DNA from: Candidatus Gemmiger stercoripullorum
GTDB lineage: Bacteria > Bacillota > Clostridia > Oscillospirales > Ruminococcaceae
Reading direction: 5' to 3'
NCBI GenBank assembly: GCA_019119365.1
Contig: DWXD01000015.1
Location: 1-41,692 of the forward strand
Length of the DNA: 41,692 nucleotides
This document shows positions 1-7,984 of this stretch, one piece after another. The notes beneath the pieces are model-generated. The model was not told where the DNA came from. It saw nothing but the letters and a program-made list of their open reading frames with translations, and searched no databases. The stretch's first letter is position 1. Every line of letters starts with the position of its first letter. Both the position numbers and the translations under genes were made by a program.

Positions 1-701
1 ACGACAACGATGAATACAAGGAAATCAATCACGGCAGCCTGTTGAAGCTGGCAGACTTCTATCAGGTGTCCGTTGACTATCTGCTCGGCCTTACCAACAA
101 TCGGAAATATGAAAACACGCCGATAGAAGAACTGCATTTGAGTGATGAAGTCGTGGAACTGCTGAAAAGTGAACGCTTCAACAACCGGCTGCTGTGTGAG
201 ATTATCTCCCATGAAAAATTCCGGGAACTGCTGGCAGACGCAGAAATCTATGTGGACGGGATAGCAACCATGCGTTTCCATGACATGAACAGTTCGCTGG
301 CTGCTGTGCGGGCTATGATACTGGAAGCACATCCCGAAGCGGCGGCAGACCGGGCAATCAAAGTATTGGAAGCCTGTCAGGCAGAGGAAGAAGATTTTTT
401 CTGCCATGTGACACATAAAACATGGGACACCATTCTCCATGACATACGCAAGGCACACGAAAATGACAGTGAAAGTGCGCCGGATACCACGCCCGCCGAT
501 GAGCTGATCCGGGAAGTTCAAAAGGCTATGCAATCGCCGGGGGACAGGGTGCAGCAATTTACAGAGATATTCTGCAAGGCGTTCCAGCTCAAATATAAGC
601 GGCTCTCGGAAGAAGAACGCACCACCTTGAAAAAGCTGTTCCGAAAGTCCCCGCTTATCAAACACTCCGGCATGAATTTCCGGCGCAGACCTTGGAAATG
701 A
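1..701 (+). CDS. XRE-type transcriptional regulator, C-terminal part (5' truncated by window edge)
   Basis: The frame is open from base 3 to the stop at 699-701, giving about 232 visible residues. The first visible residues (NDNEYKEINHGSLLKLADFY, then QVSVDYLLGLT) match the end of a Cro/C1-type helix-turn-helix domain, whose family hallmark is a LADxxxVSxDYLLG ending. The DNA-recognition helices lie before base 1. The rest is a long, charged helical tail without a recognised fold, ending in a basic run (RRRPWK). The TTG at 42 is internal, so it is not taken as the start. Regulators of this layout are common in conjugative and mobilizable elements of Firmicutes, which fits the TnpV, phosphotransferase and acetyltransferase genes next to it. 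A strong hairpin follows only a few bases after the stop. Confidence 0.75.
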   Translation, partial: DNDEYKEINHGSLLKLADFYQVSVDYLLGLTNNRKYENTPIEELHLSDEVVELLKSERFNNRLLCEIISHEKFRELLADAEIYVDGIATMRFHDMNSSLAAVRAMILEAHPEAAADRAIKVLEACQAEEEDFFCHVTHKTWDTILHDIRKAHENDSESAPDTTPADELIREVQKAMQSPGDRVQQFTEIFCKAFQLKYKRLSEEERTTLKKLFRKSPLIKHSGMNFRRRPWK

Positions 702-704
702 AAA

Positions 705-747
705 CTGCCGTTGTGGGAATGGGTGTTCCTACAACGGCAGCGTCTTT
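705..747. terminator. Bidirectional intrinsic terminator
   Basis: A 15-bp stem (left arm CTGCCGTTGTGGGAA, right arm TTCCTACAACGGCAG, one G-T wobble) with a 6-base loop is followed by TCTTTT on the plus strand. It sits between the convergent regulator gene and the minus-strand phosphotransferase gene and can serve both. Confidence 0.8.
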
Positions 748-781
748 TAGATTATTCGATATTCTGCTTAAATTCTCTAAT

Positions 782-1783
782 TTATACACTACAATGCTCA
801 AGTATCTGGTCTCTCATATTGAAATAATAAATAATGTGATGGAGCGTTTCTTCAACCTGCTTTATGCCGATTTCTTTTTCATCTGCTCCACAGTCTATGC
901 CCAAAACACGCTTGATGTTATATTCCAGCCATTCCAATCTGCCGTTATCGCAATCATATAATGTTTCCCAATCCACGGGCATATTCCCATCGGCATTTTT
1001 GTACCCCTGTAAAAAAGATTGAAATAACTGAAAATCTATTTTGCAATCTTCATATCCTGACCAGCACAATGCCAATTCAAACAATTCCATAAACGGGTTG
1101 CTATAAGATAAGCATTCCAAATCAATAATGCGATAATCATTCCCGTTCCAGAGAACATTTTTGCAGTCCATATCATTGTGGCAGATTGATACGATTGGGG
1201 GGAGTTTTTTTCTTGCCTGATTGCCTTTATTTTGACTATCTTGAATAACAGGCAAAGCGTCTTTCAACATTGCGTATAATTTCGTATCGGTGTTTTTCAT
1301 TTCTGCAAGGTAAAAATTCCAATCAATAGACATTTCACAAAAAACTTCATTTTCATGTTTTTTGTCTATACTATGAATTTCAGCAAGTACCTTTCCCATT
1401 TCTTTGCAGTGATACGCTGTTATCTCATTGCCCTGTAAGGCTTTTCCGGGAAAATAGTCAAATAGGTAGAAATGTTCGCCGTCTACCTCCTGCATTTTTC
1501 TTCCATCCAAAGACAATGCAGGAAGAATCGGAACACCTTGCTGCTCCAATAAAAGTTCTATCCGTTCAGCTTTTGCAAAATTATCCATAGCGGTTTCTCT
1601 TTGCATAACAAACGGATTTAGCAGTTTTAGAGCGAAAGTTCCTTGCTGTGTATCAATCCTATACATCTTGTGCATAAAACCTCCACTCAAAAGCATCGGC
1701 TTACCGATTATCTTCCAATCATATCTTTCCGCTATCTTTGTAAATATTGACACTTTATCGTCATAAAAATAATTCCATCTCAT
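782..1783 (-). CDS. APH/choline-kinase-fold phosphotransferase
   Basis: This 333-aa protein has the aminoglycoside phosphotransferase/choline kinase fold. The catalytic loop reads HNDMDCKN at residues 202-209 (Brenner-type HxDxxxxN, catalytic Asp204, Asn209), and the metal-binding Asp is in IIDLE (Asp221). The N-terminal part holds the nucleotide-binding lobe, with a Gly-rich SGG turn and a lysine in FALKLLNP. The ATG at 1783 is preferred: it overlaps the upstream acetyltransferase by 23 bases and a purine-rich GGAAAGG lies upstream. An earlier in-frame ATG would lengthen the overlap. The family phosphorylates hydroxyls of small molecules, including aminoglycosides, macrolides and homoserine-like metabolites. 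The substrate cannot be read from this sequence, so resistance is a possibility and not a call. Base composition is AT-rich compared with the core genes to the right. Confidence 0.8.
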   Translation of the reverse strand: MRWNYFYDDKVSIFTKIAERYDWKIIGKPMLLSGGFMHKMYRIDTQQGTFALKLLNPFVMQRETAMDNFAKAERIELLLEQQGVPILPALSLDGRKMQEVDGEHFYLFDYFPGKALQGNEITAYHCKEMGKVLAEIHSIDKKHENEVFCEMSIDWNFYLAEMKNTDTKLYAMLKDALPVIQDSQNKGNQARKKLPPIVSICHNDMDCKNVLWNGNDYRIIDLECLSYSNPFMELFELALCWSGYEDCKIDFQLFQSFLQGYKNADGNMPVDWETLYDCDNGRLEWLEYNIKRVLGIDCGADEKEIGIKQVEETLHHIIYYFNMRDQILEHCSV

Positions 1784-2222
1784 TTTCTTTTTTGATAAAT
1801 CCTTTCCTTGCATACAAGTGTTTTCCCTGTTCACTACTGCTAAGCCATAATCTTTTTATATGATGCTGTCTGCTGTACTCCATTATGGTATCTAAAATTC
1901 GACTTGCAAAACCACATTTTCTAAAATGTTTAGACGTATATATGTTCAATATATAGCCTTCTGTTCCGCTTAAATTTTCCTGATACGGGATACGAGAAAA
2001 TAAGCATAAGGAACCAATCGCAACAATTTTTCCTTCTTGGTATAGCCCCCAACACAATAAATCTTTGTTTATATGCGATAAGTAATACTGTTCGGTTGCT
2101 GATTTTAGTTCGGAAATATCCATTTCGTTAGAAACTTCTCCTAATTCCAAAAACAGCTCTTTTCTTAATCTCCAAAAATTATCTACAGTTTTTTCGTCTA
2201 ATTGTTCGATTTTAAATTTCAT
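1761..2222 (-). CDS. GNAT-family N-acetyltransferase
   Basis: The 153-aa product has the usual GNAT length and order: an N-terminal acceptor-side part, a central beta-strand (KIVAIGSLCLF), the acetyl-CoA pyrophosphate loop around RKCGFASRIL (R-x-x-G-x-A form), and a C-terminal YARKGF motif seen in many GNAT proteins. The ATG at 2222 has a GAGGTAGG ribosome site 4-5 bases upstream on the minus strand. It is the first gene of a two-gene unit whose end overlaps the phosphotransferase start, implying translational coupling. Acetyltransferase plus phosphotransferase pairs on mobile DNA sometimes modify antibiotics, but no specific substrate can be assigned. Confidence 0.8.
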   Translation of the reverse strand: MKFKIEQLDEKTVDNFWRLRKELFLELGEVSNEMDISELKSATEQYYLSHINKDLLCWGLYQEGKIVAIGSLCLFSRIPYQENLSGTEGYILNIYTSKHFRKCGFASRILDTIMEYSRQHHIKRLWLSSSEQGKHLYARKGFIKKENEMELFL

Positions 2223-2271
2223 TATACCTACCTCACAACTTCCGATTTGTAATAATCACTCTAACATCCCG

Positions 2272-2655
2272 TTATGAATAAATCATCTCATGCAAAACAA
2301 TTTCTTCTGCCCGGTTGTGGATACTATTACATCGTTGTACCCATTCCATTTGACAGGTACGCTTTAATTCCTCTGTCGCGCCCTCGGTAGCTTTCATCTG
2401 CTCCATGATGGTATCTAACCGATTCTGTGCCTGTTCATTCAGGTCTGCAAGGTATGTCCATAACTCCCCGGTCAGGGTCAATGTGTTCAATCTGGCTGGG
2501 TGGACTTCTCTTAAATATTCCCGGTGCATCCGTCCGTACTTTCCGATAGGGCGGTGTTCCTTCGGCAGCTTCAAGTCCGGGATGTAGTAATCTTCAATCA
2601 AAGTGTAATGCAGCCCATTCTTTTCATCGTAAATGTTTTTCTTCAATTCACTCAT
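2272..2655 (-). CDS. tnpV: TnpV-like transposon-encoded protein
   Basis: This 127-aa protein begins MSELKKNIYDEKNGLHYTL and carries the PIGKYGRMHREYLRE centre and the EWVQRCNSIHNRAEEIVLHEMIY end that characterise the TnpV family, first known from Tn4451-type mobilizable transposons of clostridia. Its biochemical role is not established. The start at 2655 is chosen because GAGGAG lies 6-9 bases upstream; the frame extends 12 codons further without a better ribosome site. It lies upstream of the acetyltransferase-phosphotransferase pair on the same strand with a 49-base gap. No transposase or recombinase is present, so the element continues leftward or is a remnant. Confidence 0.75.
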   Translation of the reverse strand: MSELKKNIYDEKNGLHYTLIEDYYIPDLKLPKEHRPIGKYGRMHREYLREVHPARLNTLTLTGELWTYLADLNEQAQNRLDTIMEQMKATEGATEELKRTCQMEWVQRCNSIHNRAEEIVLHEMIYS

Positions 2656-3075
2656 ATTTTTAATCTCCTCATTCTGGCTTGTTTTTTGCAAGTCTGACTC
2701 TCCAGAAATATTGGTAAATCATTGGTAAATTTGAGAGTTGAACACAAGAACCACTATTTATAGAAGTATTTAAGACGATTTGAGACTTTTTATTCTGAAC
2801 AGTAAATCCTGCCGTGGCAGACAAATGAATCCTTTGTCATCGTGTCCGCGCCTCTTTCCGGATGTTTTCTGTCTTGCTGATTATACCATGAAGCGCAGCG
2901 GAATGGTATCATTGCGCATCAAGAGGCGGCGGGCGGAACGGGCGCGGGCGCCGGGCAAAACAGAAGGGCCGCCCGCCCTCTGCGGGCAGAGGGCGGGCGG
3001 CGGAGAGGGGGAACGTACTTTATTTAAGGGCAAGTTAAAGGGCAAGCCGGAGGGCTGCGGCGGGGCAAGGGCGCG
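2656..3075. other. Spacer marking the change from accessory to core DNA
   Basis: This 420-base stretch has no credible gene. The left part is AT-rich and contains two copies of ATTGGTAAAT close together (about 2713-2736). An ATACCAT/ATGGTAT dyad lies at 2883-2909. Composition switches to GC-rich at about 2900, which is the likely right boundary of the accessory region. The last part holds the terminator of the tryptophan synthase gene. No clear pair of target-site repeats was seen. Confidence 0.5.
2952..3001 (-). terminator. Terminator after the TrpB2 gene
   Basis: A perfect 16-bp stem (GCCGCCCGCCCTCTGC and its complement, with a 2-base centre) lies about 75 bases beyond the stop of the minus-strand trpB gene. 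On that strand it is followed by CCTTCTGTTTT. Confidence 0.75.
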
Positions 3076-4458
3076 TTATGCCTGCCCCGGCACTTTGGGC
3101 AGGCGGGCAAAGCTGGCCTGCAGTTCCTCGTCGCTGGGGATATAGTCGGTCATTTTGCCGTCGTGGAACTTTTCATACGCGACCATATCGAAGTAGCCGG
3201 TGCCGGTCAGGCCGAACAGGATGGTCTTTTCCTCGCCGGTCTCCTTGCAGCGCAGCGCTTCGTCGATGGCGACGCGGATGGCGTGGCTGCTTTCCGGCGC
3301 GGGCAGGATGCCCTCGATGCGCGCGAACTGCTCGGCGGCCTCAAAGACCCGGGTCTGCTCGACCGAGACGGCCTCCATATAGCCGTCGTGGTACAGCTGC
3401 GAAAGCACCGGGCTCATGCCGTGGTAGCGCAGGCCGCCCGCGTGGTTGGCCGAAGGGATGAAGTTGCTGCCCAGCGTGTACATCTTGGCCAGCGGGCAGA
3501 CCGCGCCGGTGTCGCAGAAATCATAGGCGAAGCGGCCGCGGGTCAGGCTCGGGCAGGAGGCCGGTTCGACGGCGATGAAGCGGTAGTCCCGCTCGCCGCG
3601 CAGCTTTTCGCCCATGAACGGCGAGATCAGCCCGCCCAGGTTGCTGCCGCCGCCCGCGCAGCCGATGATGATGTCCGGTTTGACGCCGTATTTGTCCAGC
3701 GCGGTCTTGGCCTCGCAGCCGATGACGCTCTGGTGCAGCAGCACCTGGTTGAGCACGCTGCCCAGCACATAGCGGTAGCCGGGCGTTTTGGTGGCGGCCT
3801 CGACCGCCTCGCTGATCGCGCAGCCCAGCGAGCCGGTGGTGCCGGGGTGCTCGGCCAGGATCTTGCGGCCGACCTCGGTCGTTTCGCTGGGCGAAGGCGT
3901 GACCGAAGCGCCGTACACGCGCATGACCTCGCGCCGGAAAGGCTTCTGCTCATACGAGACCTTGACCATATACACCTTGCAGTCCAGCCCCAGGTAGGCG
4001 CAGGCCATCGAGAGCGCCGTGCCCCACTGGCCCGCGCCGGTCTCGGTCGTCACGCCCTTCAGGCCCTGCTGCTTGGCATAGTACGCCTGCGCGATGGCGC
4101 TGTTGAGCTTGTGGCTGCCCGAGGTGTTGTTGCCCTCGAACTTATAGTAGATCTTCGCCGGGGTGCCCAGGCGCTCCTCCAGGCAGTAGGCGCGCACAAG
4201 CGGGGCGGGGCGGTACATTTTGTAAAAATCGCGGATCTCGGTCGGGATCGGGATCTCGCGCGTGTCGTTGTCCAGCTCCTGGCGGATCAGCTCGTCGCAG
4301 AAAACCGGGCGCAGGTCGTCGTAGCCCATCGGCGCGCCGGTGGCGGGGTTCAAAAGCGGCGCGGGTTTTGTCTTCATGTCCGCGCGCACGTTGTACCAGG
4401 TGCGGGGCAGTTCGTCTTCGGACAGGTAAATTTTGTAGGGGATCTTTTCGGCAGCCAT
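3076..4458 (-). CDS. trpB: Tryptophan synthase beta chain, TrpB2 type
   Basis: This 460-aa PLP enzyme joins indole and serine to make tryptophan. The PLP lysine is Lys117 in SGSHKLNSA, the catalytic-glutamate motif ETGAGQWG is at 139-146, and the phosphate-binding loop GCAGGGSN is at 266-273. Total length, the N-terminal extension (WYNVRADM...NPATG) and GAGQWG in place of the GAGQHG usual in TrpB1 point to the TrpB2 subfamily, often found without trpA. No trpA or other trp gene is adjacent, so it may salvage indole. The ATG at 4458 has AAAGGAG 6-7 bases upstream. It is preceded by a Trp-specific T-box leader and its own promoter, so transcription should rise when uncharged tRNA-Trp accumulates. 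Confidence 0.93.
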   Translation of the reverse strand: MAAEKIPYKIYLSEDELPRTWYNVRADMKTKPAPLLNPATGAPMGYDDLRPVFCDELIRQELDNDTREIPIPTEIRDFYKMYRPAPLVRAYCLEERLGTPAKIYYKFEGNNTSGSHKLNSAIAQAYYAKQQGLKGVTTETGAGQWGTALSMACAYLGLDCKVYMVKVSYEQKPFRREVMRVYGASVTPSPSETTEVGRKILAEHPGTTGSLGCAISEAVEAATKTPGYRYVLGSVLNQVLLHQSVIGCEAKTALDKYGVKPDIIIGCAGGGSNLGGLISPFMGEKLRGERDYRFIAVEPASCPSLTRGRFAYDFCDTGAVCPLAKMYTLGSNFIPSANHAGGLRYHGMSPVLSQLYHDGYMEAVSVEQTRVFEAAEQFARIEGILPAPESSHAIRVAIDEALRCKETGEEKTILFGLTGTGYFDMVAYEKFHDGKMTDYIPSDEELQASFARLPKVPGQA

Positions 4459-4477
4459 GGTGCGCTCCTTTCTCTGC

Positions 4478-4815
4478 GCCCGGCGGGGCAAAAACAAACA
4501 GGCCCCTGTCCCCGGGCATTGGTTTGGAAATACCCTTTGGGACAAAAGCCTGTTGAAAAGCTCCTGCGGTGCCACCCAAATTGGCGGGGCGAAAGCCCGC
4601 CCGCTCACAGGGGCGCCAACACGCCCCGTTCCCGCTAACGGGGGAAATCCGTCGGGCCATACTCAGGCCTTGCGGCCTTTTCCGCCCGCCCTCGGCAGCC
4701 CATTCAGCCGGGAAGCCCCCACCGCGCTCCCACCGCCCGCGGCTCGCTTTGCGGGGCAGGCCCCTGCCTACTCCTCTGCGTCATCGGTTTGCTTCAGCAA
4801 TTTAACCTGCTGAAG
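4478..4815 (-). promoter_or_regulatory. T-box leader, tryptophan-specific
   Basis: On the minus strand the leader contains an AGTA-containing stem I base (GAGGAGTAGG), a distal stem I part, a specifier loop reading CTGAA-TGG-GCTGCCGAG with the Trp codon TGG at 4702-4700, and the conserved antiterminator sequence GGGTGGCACCGC (plus 4566-4577). The competing terminator pairs AACAGGCTTTTGTCCC with GGGACAGGGGCCTGTT and is followed by TGTTTTT (4488-4554). This layout is diagnostic of a tRNA-sensing T-box; the specifier matches the tryptophan synthase gene it precedes. Confidence 0.92.
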
Positions 4816-4822
4816 TGCTATC

Positions 4823-4851
4823 AGTTTACAAAACCGCCCGCCGCCTGTCAA
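4823..4851 (-). promoter_or_regulatory. Promoter of the T-box/trpB transcript
   Basis: Minus-strand TTGACA (4851-4846), a 17-base spacer and TAAACT (4828-4823) place the start near 4815, just before stem I of the T-box. Confidence 0.75.
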
Positions 4852-4950
4852 GTCCCCGCGCGCAGTTTCGGCTCCTTGCACAAACCGCCGCCCGCCTGTT
4901 TGGGCGGGGTGCACAACGCCCGGGTGCGGCAAAACGGGAAAACTGCCCCC

Positions 4951-4980
4951 TTGGCAGATGCGCCAAAAATATGCTATGAT
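4951..4980 (+). promoter_or_regulatory. Promoter of the GH3 gene
   Basis: TTGGCA (4951-4956), an 18-base spacer and TATGAT (4975-4980) lie about 80 bases before the GH3 start. A GC-rich hairpin at about 4877-4913 lies between this promoter and the divergent trpB promoter. Confidence 0.6.
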
Positions 4981-5058
4981 AGATGAAAATGATGGTGCAG
5001 TCTGCCTGTGCGCCGTCATCTGCCAAACCAAAACCGGCAACGAAAGGAAGGGTCCACC

Positions 5059-6834
5059 TTGGTCAAAGTCAACCTGAAAGCGATCCCCTATTGTCTTTCC
5101 GATGAGGACATCGCCTGGGTCGAAAAAACGATCGCAGGCATGACCGACGAGGAAAAGGTGGGGCAGCTGTTTTTTGAAAACCGCGGCCAGTCCACCGACG
5201 AAGCGCTGATCGAGCTCGTGCAGAAATACCACATCGGCGGCTACCGCTACAACGGCATCAAGAAGGAGGTCGTGCAGCACAACATCCGCACGCTGCAGGA
5301 AAACTCCAAGATCCCGCTGTTCGTCGCCTGCAACACCGAATCGGGCGGCAATGGCTCCGCCACCGACGGCACATATCTGGCCAACGGCATCAAGATCGGC
5401 GCGACCGGCAATGTCGACTATGCCTATGAGATGGGCCGCCTTGGCAACGAGGAAGCCGCCACGATGGGCAACAACATGGCCTTTGCGCCGGTGTGCGACA
5501 TCCACTATAACTGGGAAAACACCGAGATCGTCTCCCGCGCTTTCGGCAATGACCCCGACCGCGTCGCCGCCATGAGCAAAGCCTATATGGACGGCGTGCA
5601 CGCCGTGCCGGGCTACGCCTCGGTCGCCAAGCACTGGCCGGGCAACGGGCAGGACTTCCGCGACGCGCACATCTCCAACAACATCAACAACTTCACGTTT
5701 GAAGAGTGGATGGCCACCTACGGCAAGGTCTACAAGACGCTGATCGACGGCGGTCTGGACGGCGTCATGGGCGGGCACATCATGATGCCCAAGTACATGC
5801 GCGAGTTCTACGGCACCAAAGACGAGGACATGATGCCCGCCACCCTGTGCTACGAGCTGATGACCGACCTGCTGCGCAACAAGCTCGGCTTCAACGGCTT
5901 CGTCGTCACCGACGCGACCCACATGGTCGGCTTTGAGGACCGCATGACCCGCAAGGAGGCGGTGGCCGCCACCATCAACGCGGGCTGCGACATGTTCCTG
6001 TTCTTCAACGACCCCGACGAGGACTTCGGCTTCATGCTGGACGCCTACAAGTCCGGCGCGATCAGCGAGGAGCGCATGACCGACGCGCTGCGCCGCATCC
6101 TGGGCCTCAAGGCGAAGATGGGCCTGAACAAGAAGCCGAAGGAAGAGCTGACCCCGCAGCCGGAAGCGATGTCCCTTGTCGGCGACCCGAAGTATACCGA
6201 GTTTGCCGCCAAAGTCGCCCAAGACGCGATCACGCTGGTCAAGTACAAGGACGAGGGCGTTCTGCCCATCACGCCCGAAAAGTACAAAAAGGTGATGATC
6301 GTCTACGTCAAGGGCGCCGAGACCGGCATGACCCAGCTGATGAAGTTCGCGTTCGGCGCGGGCGCGGCCAAGAACCCGGCCCAGGTGCTGTGCGAGATGC
6401 TGAACGCGCGCGGCTTTGAGGCTTTCATCTACGAAAGCCCGATGGACAAGGCCGCCAAGCTGATGAAGGAGGGCAAGAAGCTCGACTTCATGGACATGTA
6501 CCGCATGGGCAAGGCCTCGGTCGAAGCCTTCCAGGAGCAGCAGGACCTGGTCATCACGCTGTTCGACGTCTCCAGCGGCCGCCCGGCCTTCGGCATGAGC
6601 AAGGGCGGCGGCGAGATCCCCTGGTATGTGCATGACATGCCGACCATCGGCATCAGCGTCAACGCGCCGACCATGCTGGCCGACGTGCCGATGCTGCGCA
6701 CCTACATCAACGCCTACGACTCCAAACCCTACACGATGGAAGCGCTGGTCGACAAACTGACCACCGGCCCTGAAGCCTTCACCGGCAAGGACCCCATCGA
6801 CAGCTTCTGCGGACTGTGGGACGCGAAGATCTGA
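5059..6834 (+). CDS. Glycoside hydrolase family 3, NagZ-like
   Basis: The 591-aa protein starts MTDEEKVGQLFF-like near residue 25, typical of GH3. The motif KHWPGNGQDFRDAH at 191-204 matches the NagZ-type KHFPGHG...DSH loop that supplies a His-Asp acid/base pair in beta-N-acetylglucosaminidases. The nucleophile Asp is at 285 in VVTDATHMVGF. A second alpha/beta domain (LITLFDVSSGRP) follows, and no signal peptide is seen, so the enzyme is probably cytoplasmic. The start is the TTG at 5059: AAAGGAAGG lies 7-9 bases before it, and no in-frame ATG has a comparable site. Likely substrates are beta-linked N-acetylhexosamines from muropeptides or host glycans; the exact substrate is inferred. It is a single-gene unit with its own promoter and terminator. 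Confidence 0.85.
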   Translation: MVKVNLKAIPYCLSDEDIAWVEKTIAGMTDEEKVGQLFFENRGQSTDEALIELVQKYHIGGYRYNGIKKEVVQHNIRTLQENSKIPLFVACNTESGGNGSATDGTYLANGIKIGATGNVDYAYEMGRLGNEEAATMGNNMAFAPVCDIHYNWENTEIVSRAFGNDPDRVAAMSKAYMDGVHAVPGYASVAKHWPGNGQDFRDAHISNNINNFTFEEWMATYGKVYKTLIDGGLDGVMGGHIMMPKYMREFYGTKDEDMMPATLCYELMTDLLRNKLGFNGFVVTDATHMVGFEDRMTRKEAVAATINAGCDMFLFFNDPDEDFGFMLDAYKSGAISEERMTDALRRILGLKAKMGLNKKPKEELTPQPEAMSLVGDPKYTEFAAKVAQDAITLVKYKDEGVLPITPEKYKKVMIVYVKGAETGMTQLMKFAFGAGAAKNPAQVLCEMLNARGFEAFIYESPMDKAAKLMKEGKKLDFMDMYRMGKASVEAFQEQQDLVITLFDVSSGRPAFGMSKGGGEIPWYVHDMPTIGISVNAPTMLADVPMLRTYINAYDSKPYTMEALVDKLTTGPEAFTGKDPIDSFCGLWDAKI

Positions 6835-6863
6835 CGCAGAGCAAAGCACCGAAAAACACAAAG

Positions 6864-6902
6864 CCGCGGGGCCTGCCGTTTGGCAGGCCCCGCGGTTATT
6901 TT
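6864..6902. terminator. Bidirectional terminator between convergent genes
   Basis: A perfect 14-bp stem (CCGCGGGGCCTGCC and its complement) with a 4-base loop is followed by TTATTTT on the plus strand. It separates the GH3 gene from the minus-strand metallo-hydrolase gene. Confidence 0.85.
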
Positions 6903-6921
6903 CGATGCAGGGAACAGGGCG

Positions 6922-7743
6922 TCAAATCTTGTCCCGCCCGTAGAGGATGTTGCCGAAGCCGCCGTCGGCGCGCAGGCCGGGGCGGCGTTCGCGCTTGGCA
7001 AAGTAGACCGGCACGCCGATCTCGGTGCCGGGCTCGCGGTCGTCCATGCCGGCCAGGATCTGCTCGCACAGGATCACGCAGTTGTTCAGGATGGCCGGGT
7101 CCACATAGGGCGAAGGCCCGTGCGAGACCAGCGCCTGGCGGTACAGGTGGGCGTAGGTGTGGCGGAAATGGTCGGCCGAGGCGCGGTAGTCCGCCACCGT
7201 CGAGGCCCAGGGCCCGAACAGGTAGACGCGCGTGTTGCATGCGTCGCCGAGCAGCGCGGTCTCCAGCTCGGGCAGCAGCACGGCCATCGAGCCCTGCGTG
7301 TGCCCGGGGAAGGCCAGCGCCTGCGCGTGCAGGCCGCCCAGGTCCAGCGTGTCGCCGTCGTCCAGCGGGGCAAAGCTGCGCGTTTCGACCGGGCAGAACG
7401 CATCGTCGGGCGGCAGTTCGCCGTCCATGGCGGTGCGCACATACTCCCTCCGGTGCGCCAGCGCCATGCCGTCCTGCGCGGCGGCGGTGTCCGCCGCGTT
7501 GAGGTGCACGGTCTCAAACCAGCCCGCGCCGCCCACATGGTCGACATGGCCGTGCGTGACCCACACGGTCAGCGGCTTATCGGTCAGGGTGGCCACATAT
7601 TCGGCCAGGTTTCCCACGCCGGAGCAGGTGTCGATCAGCAGCGCGCGCTCGCTGCCTTCGACCAGAAAGCAGCGCACGCCGGAAGGGTCGGCAATGGCGG
7701 TCAGGTGCGGGTCCAGCTTTTCTTTTTCAAAATACGGCGACAT
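6922..7743 (-). CDS. Metallo-beta-lactamase-fold hydrolase
   Basis: This 273-aa protein has the fold's metal motif THGHVDHVGG (HxHxDH at 64-69), then AFPGHTQGSM with a further metal His, and LLGDACN with the bridging Asp. The order and length fit the broad glyoxalase-II-like branch, which includes thioesterases, lactonases and phosphodiesterases. The substrate cannot be told from sequence. No signal peptide is present. The ATG at 7743 is chosen because GGAGG lies 8 bases upstream; a further in-frame ATG six codons earlier has no ribosome site. It has its own promoter and is not in an operon. Confidence 0.85.
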   Translation of the reverse strand: MSPYFEKEKLDPHLTAIADPSGVRCFLVEGSERALLIDTCSGVGNLAEYVATLTDKPLTVWVTHGHVDHVGGAGWFETVHLNAADTAAAQDGMALAHRREYVRTAMDGELPPDDAFCPVETRSFAPLDDGDTLDLGGLHAQALAFPGHTQGSMAVLLPELETALLGDACNTRVYLFGPWASTVADYRASADHFRHTYAHLYRQALVSHGPSPYVDPAILNNCVILCEQILAGMDDREPGTEIGVPVYFAKRERRPGLRADGGFGNILYGRDKI

Positions 7744-7778
7744 GAGGGTCCCTCCTTGCAAGAATGATCTTATCTATA

Positions 7779-7806
7779 AGTATACCGCCCCGGCGGCAGA
7801 TGTCAA
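7779..7806 (-). promoter_or_regulatory. Promoter of the metallo-hydrolase gene
   Basis: Minus-strand TTGACA (7806-7801), a 16-base spacer and TATACT (7784-7779) lie 35 bases upstream of the start codon. Confidence 0.75.
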
Positions 7807-7817
7807 AGGGTTTGCGG

Positions 7818-7860
7818 CAAAACAAAACCGGCGCCCGCACGGAGAGACACGGGCGCCGGC
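7818..7860 (-). terminator. Intrinsic terminator
   Basis: An 11-bp stem (CGGGCGCCGGT on one side) closes a 12-base loop and is followed on the minus strand by TTTTGTTTT. It has no gene directly upstream. Confidence 0.65.
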
Positions 7861-7957
7861 TTTGTGAATCCGGAATGCCTTTGCAGGCGGGCCGCAAATG
7901 GCTGTGACGGCCCGCCCAGGCAGAGGAAATGCGAGGAGATGGAACAGAAGAGAGCGA

Positions 7958-7975
7958 GGTTAGTTAAAACTAACC
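7958..7975. promoter_or_regulatory. Perfect 18-bp dyad, probable operator
   Basis: GGTTAGTTAAAACTAACC is a perfect palindrome placed just downstream of the predicted start of the minus-strand promoter at 7985-8013. Its shape recalls DtxR/IdeR-family metalloregulator sites (TTAGGTTAGNCTAACCTAA type), but that link is inference. Confidence 0.5.
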
Positions 7976-7984
7976 TATGGCTAT

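Larger units (their letters stand above)
7818..7978 (-). ncRNA. Possible short transcript without an ORF
   Basis: A promoter at 8013-7985 and a terminator at 7860-7818 on the same strand delimit a predicted RNA of about 160 bases that ends before the promoter of the metallo-hydrolase gene. No open frame with a ribosome site was found in it on the minus strand. It contains an internal GC-rich hairpin region (about 7884-7920). It could be a small RNA, or the remains of a lost gene. The call rests only on the pairing of promoter and terminator. Confidence 0.3.

Noticed and set aside
782-1783. Naming the phosphotransferase as a specific aminoglycoside resistance enzyme
   Set aside because: Only fold-level motifs are recognisable; the family also contains non-resistance kinases.
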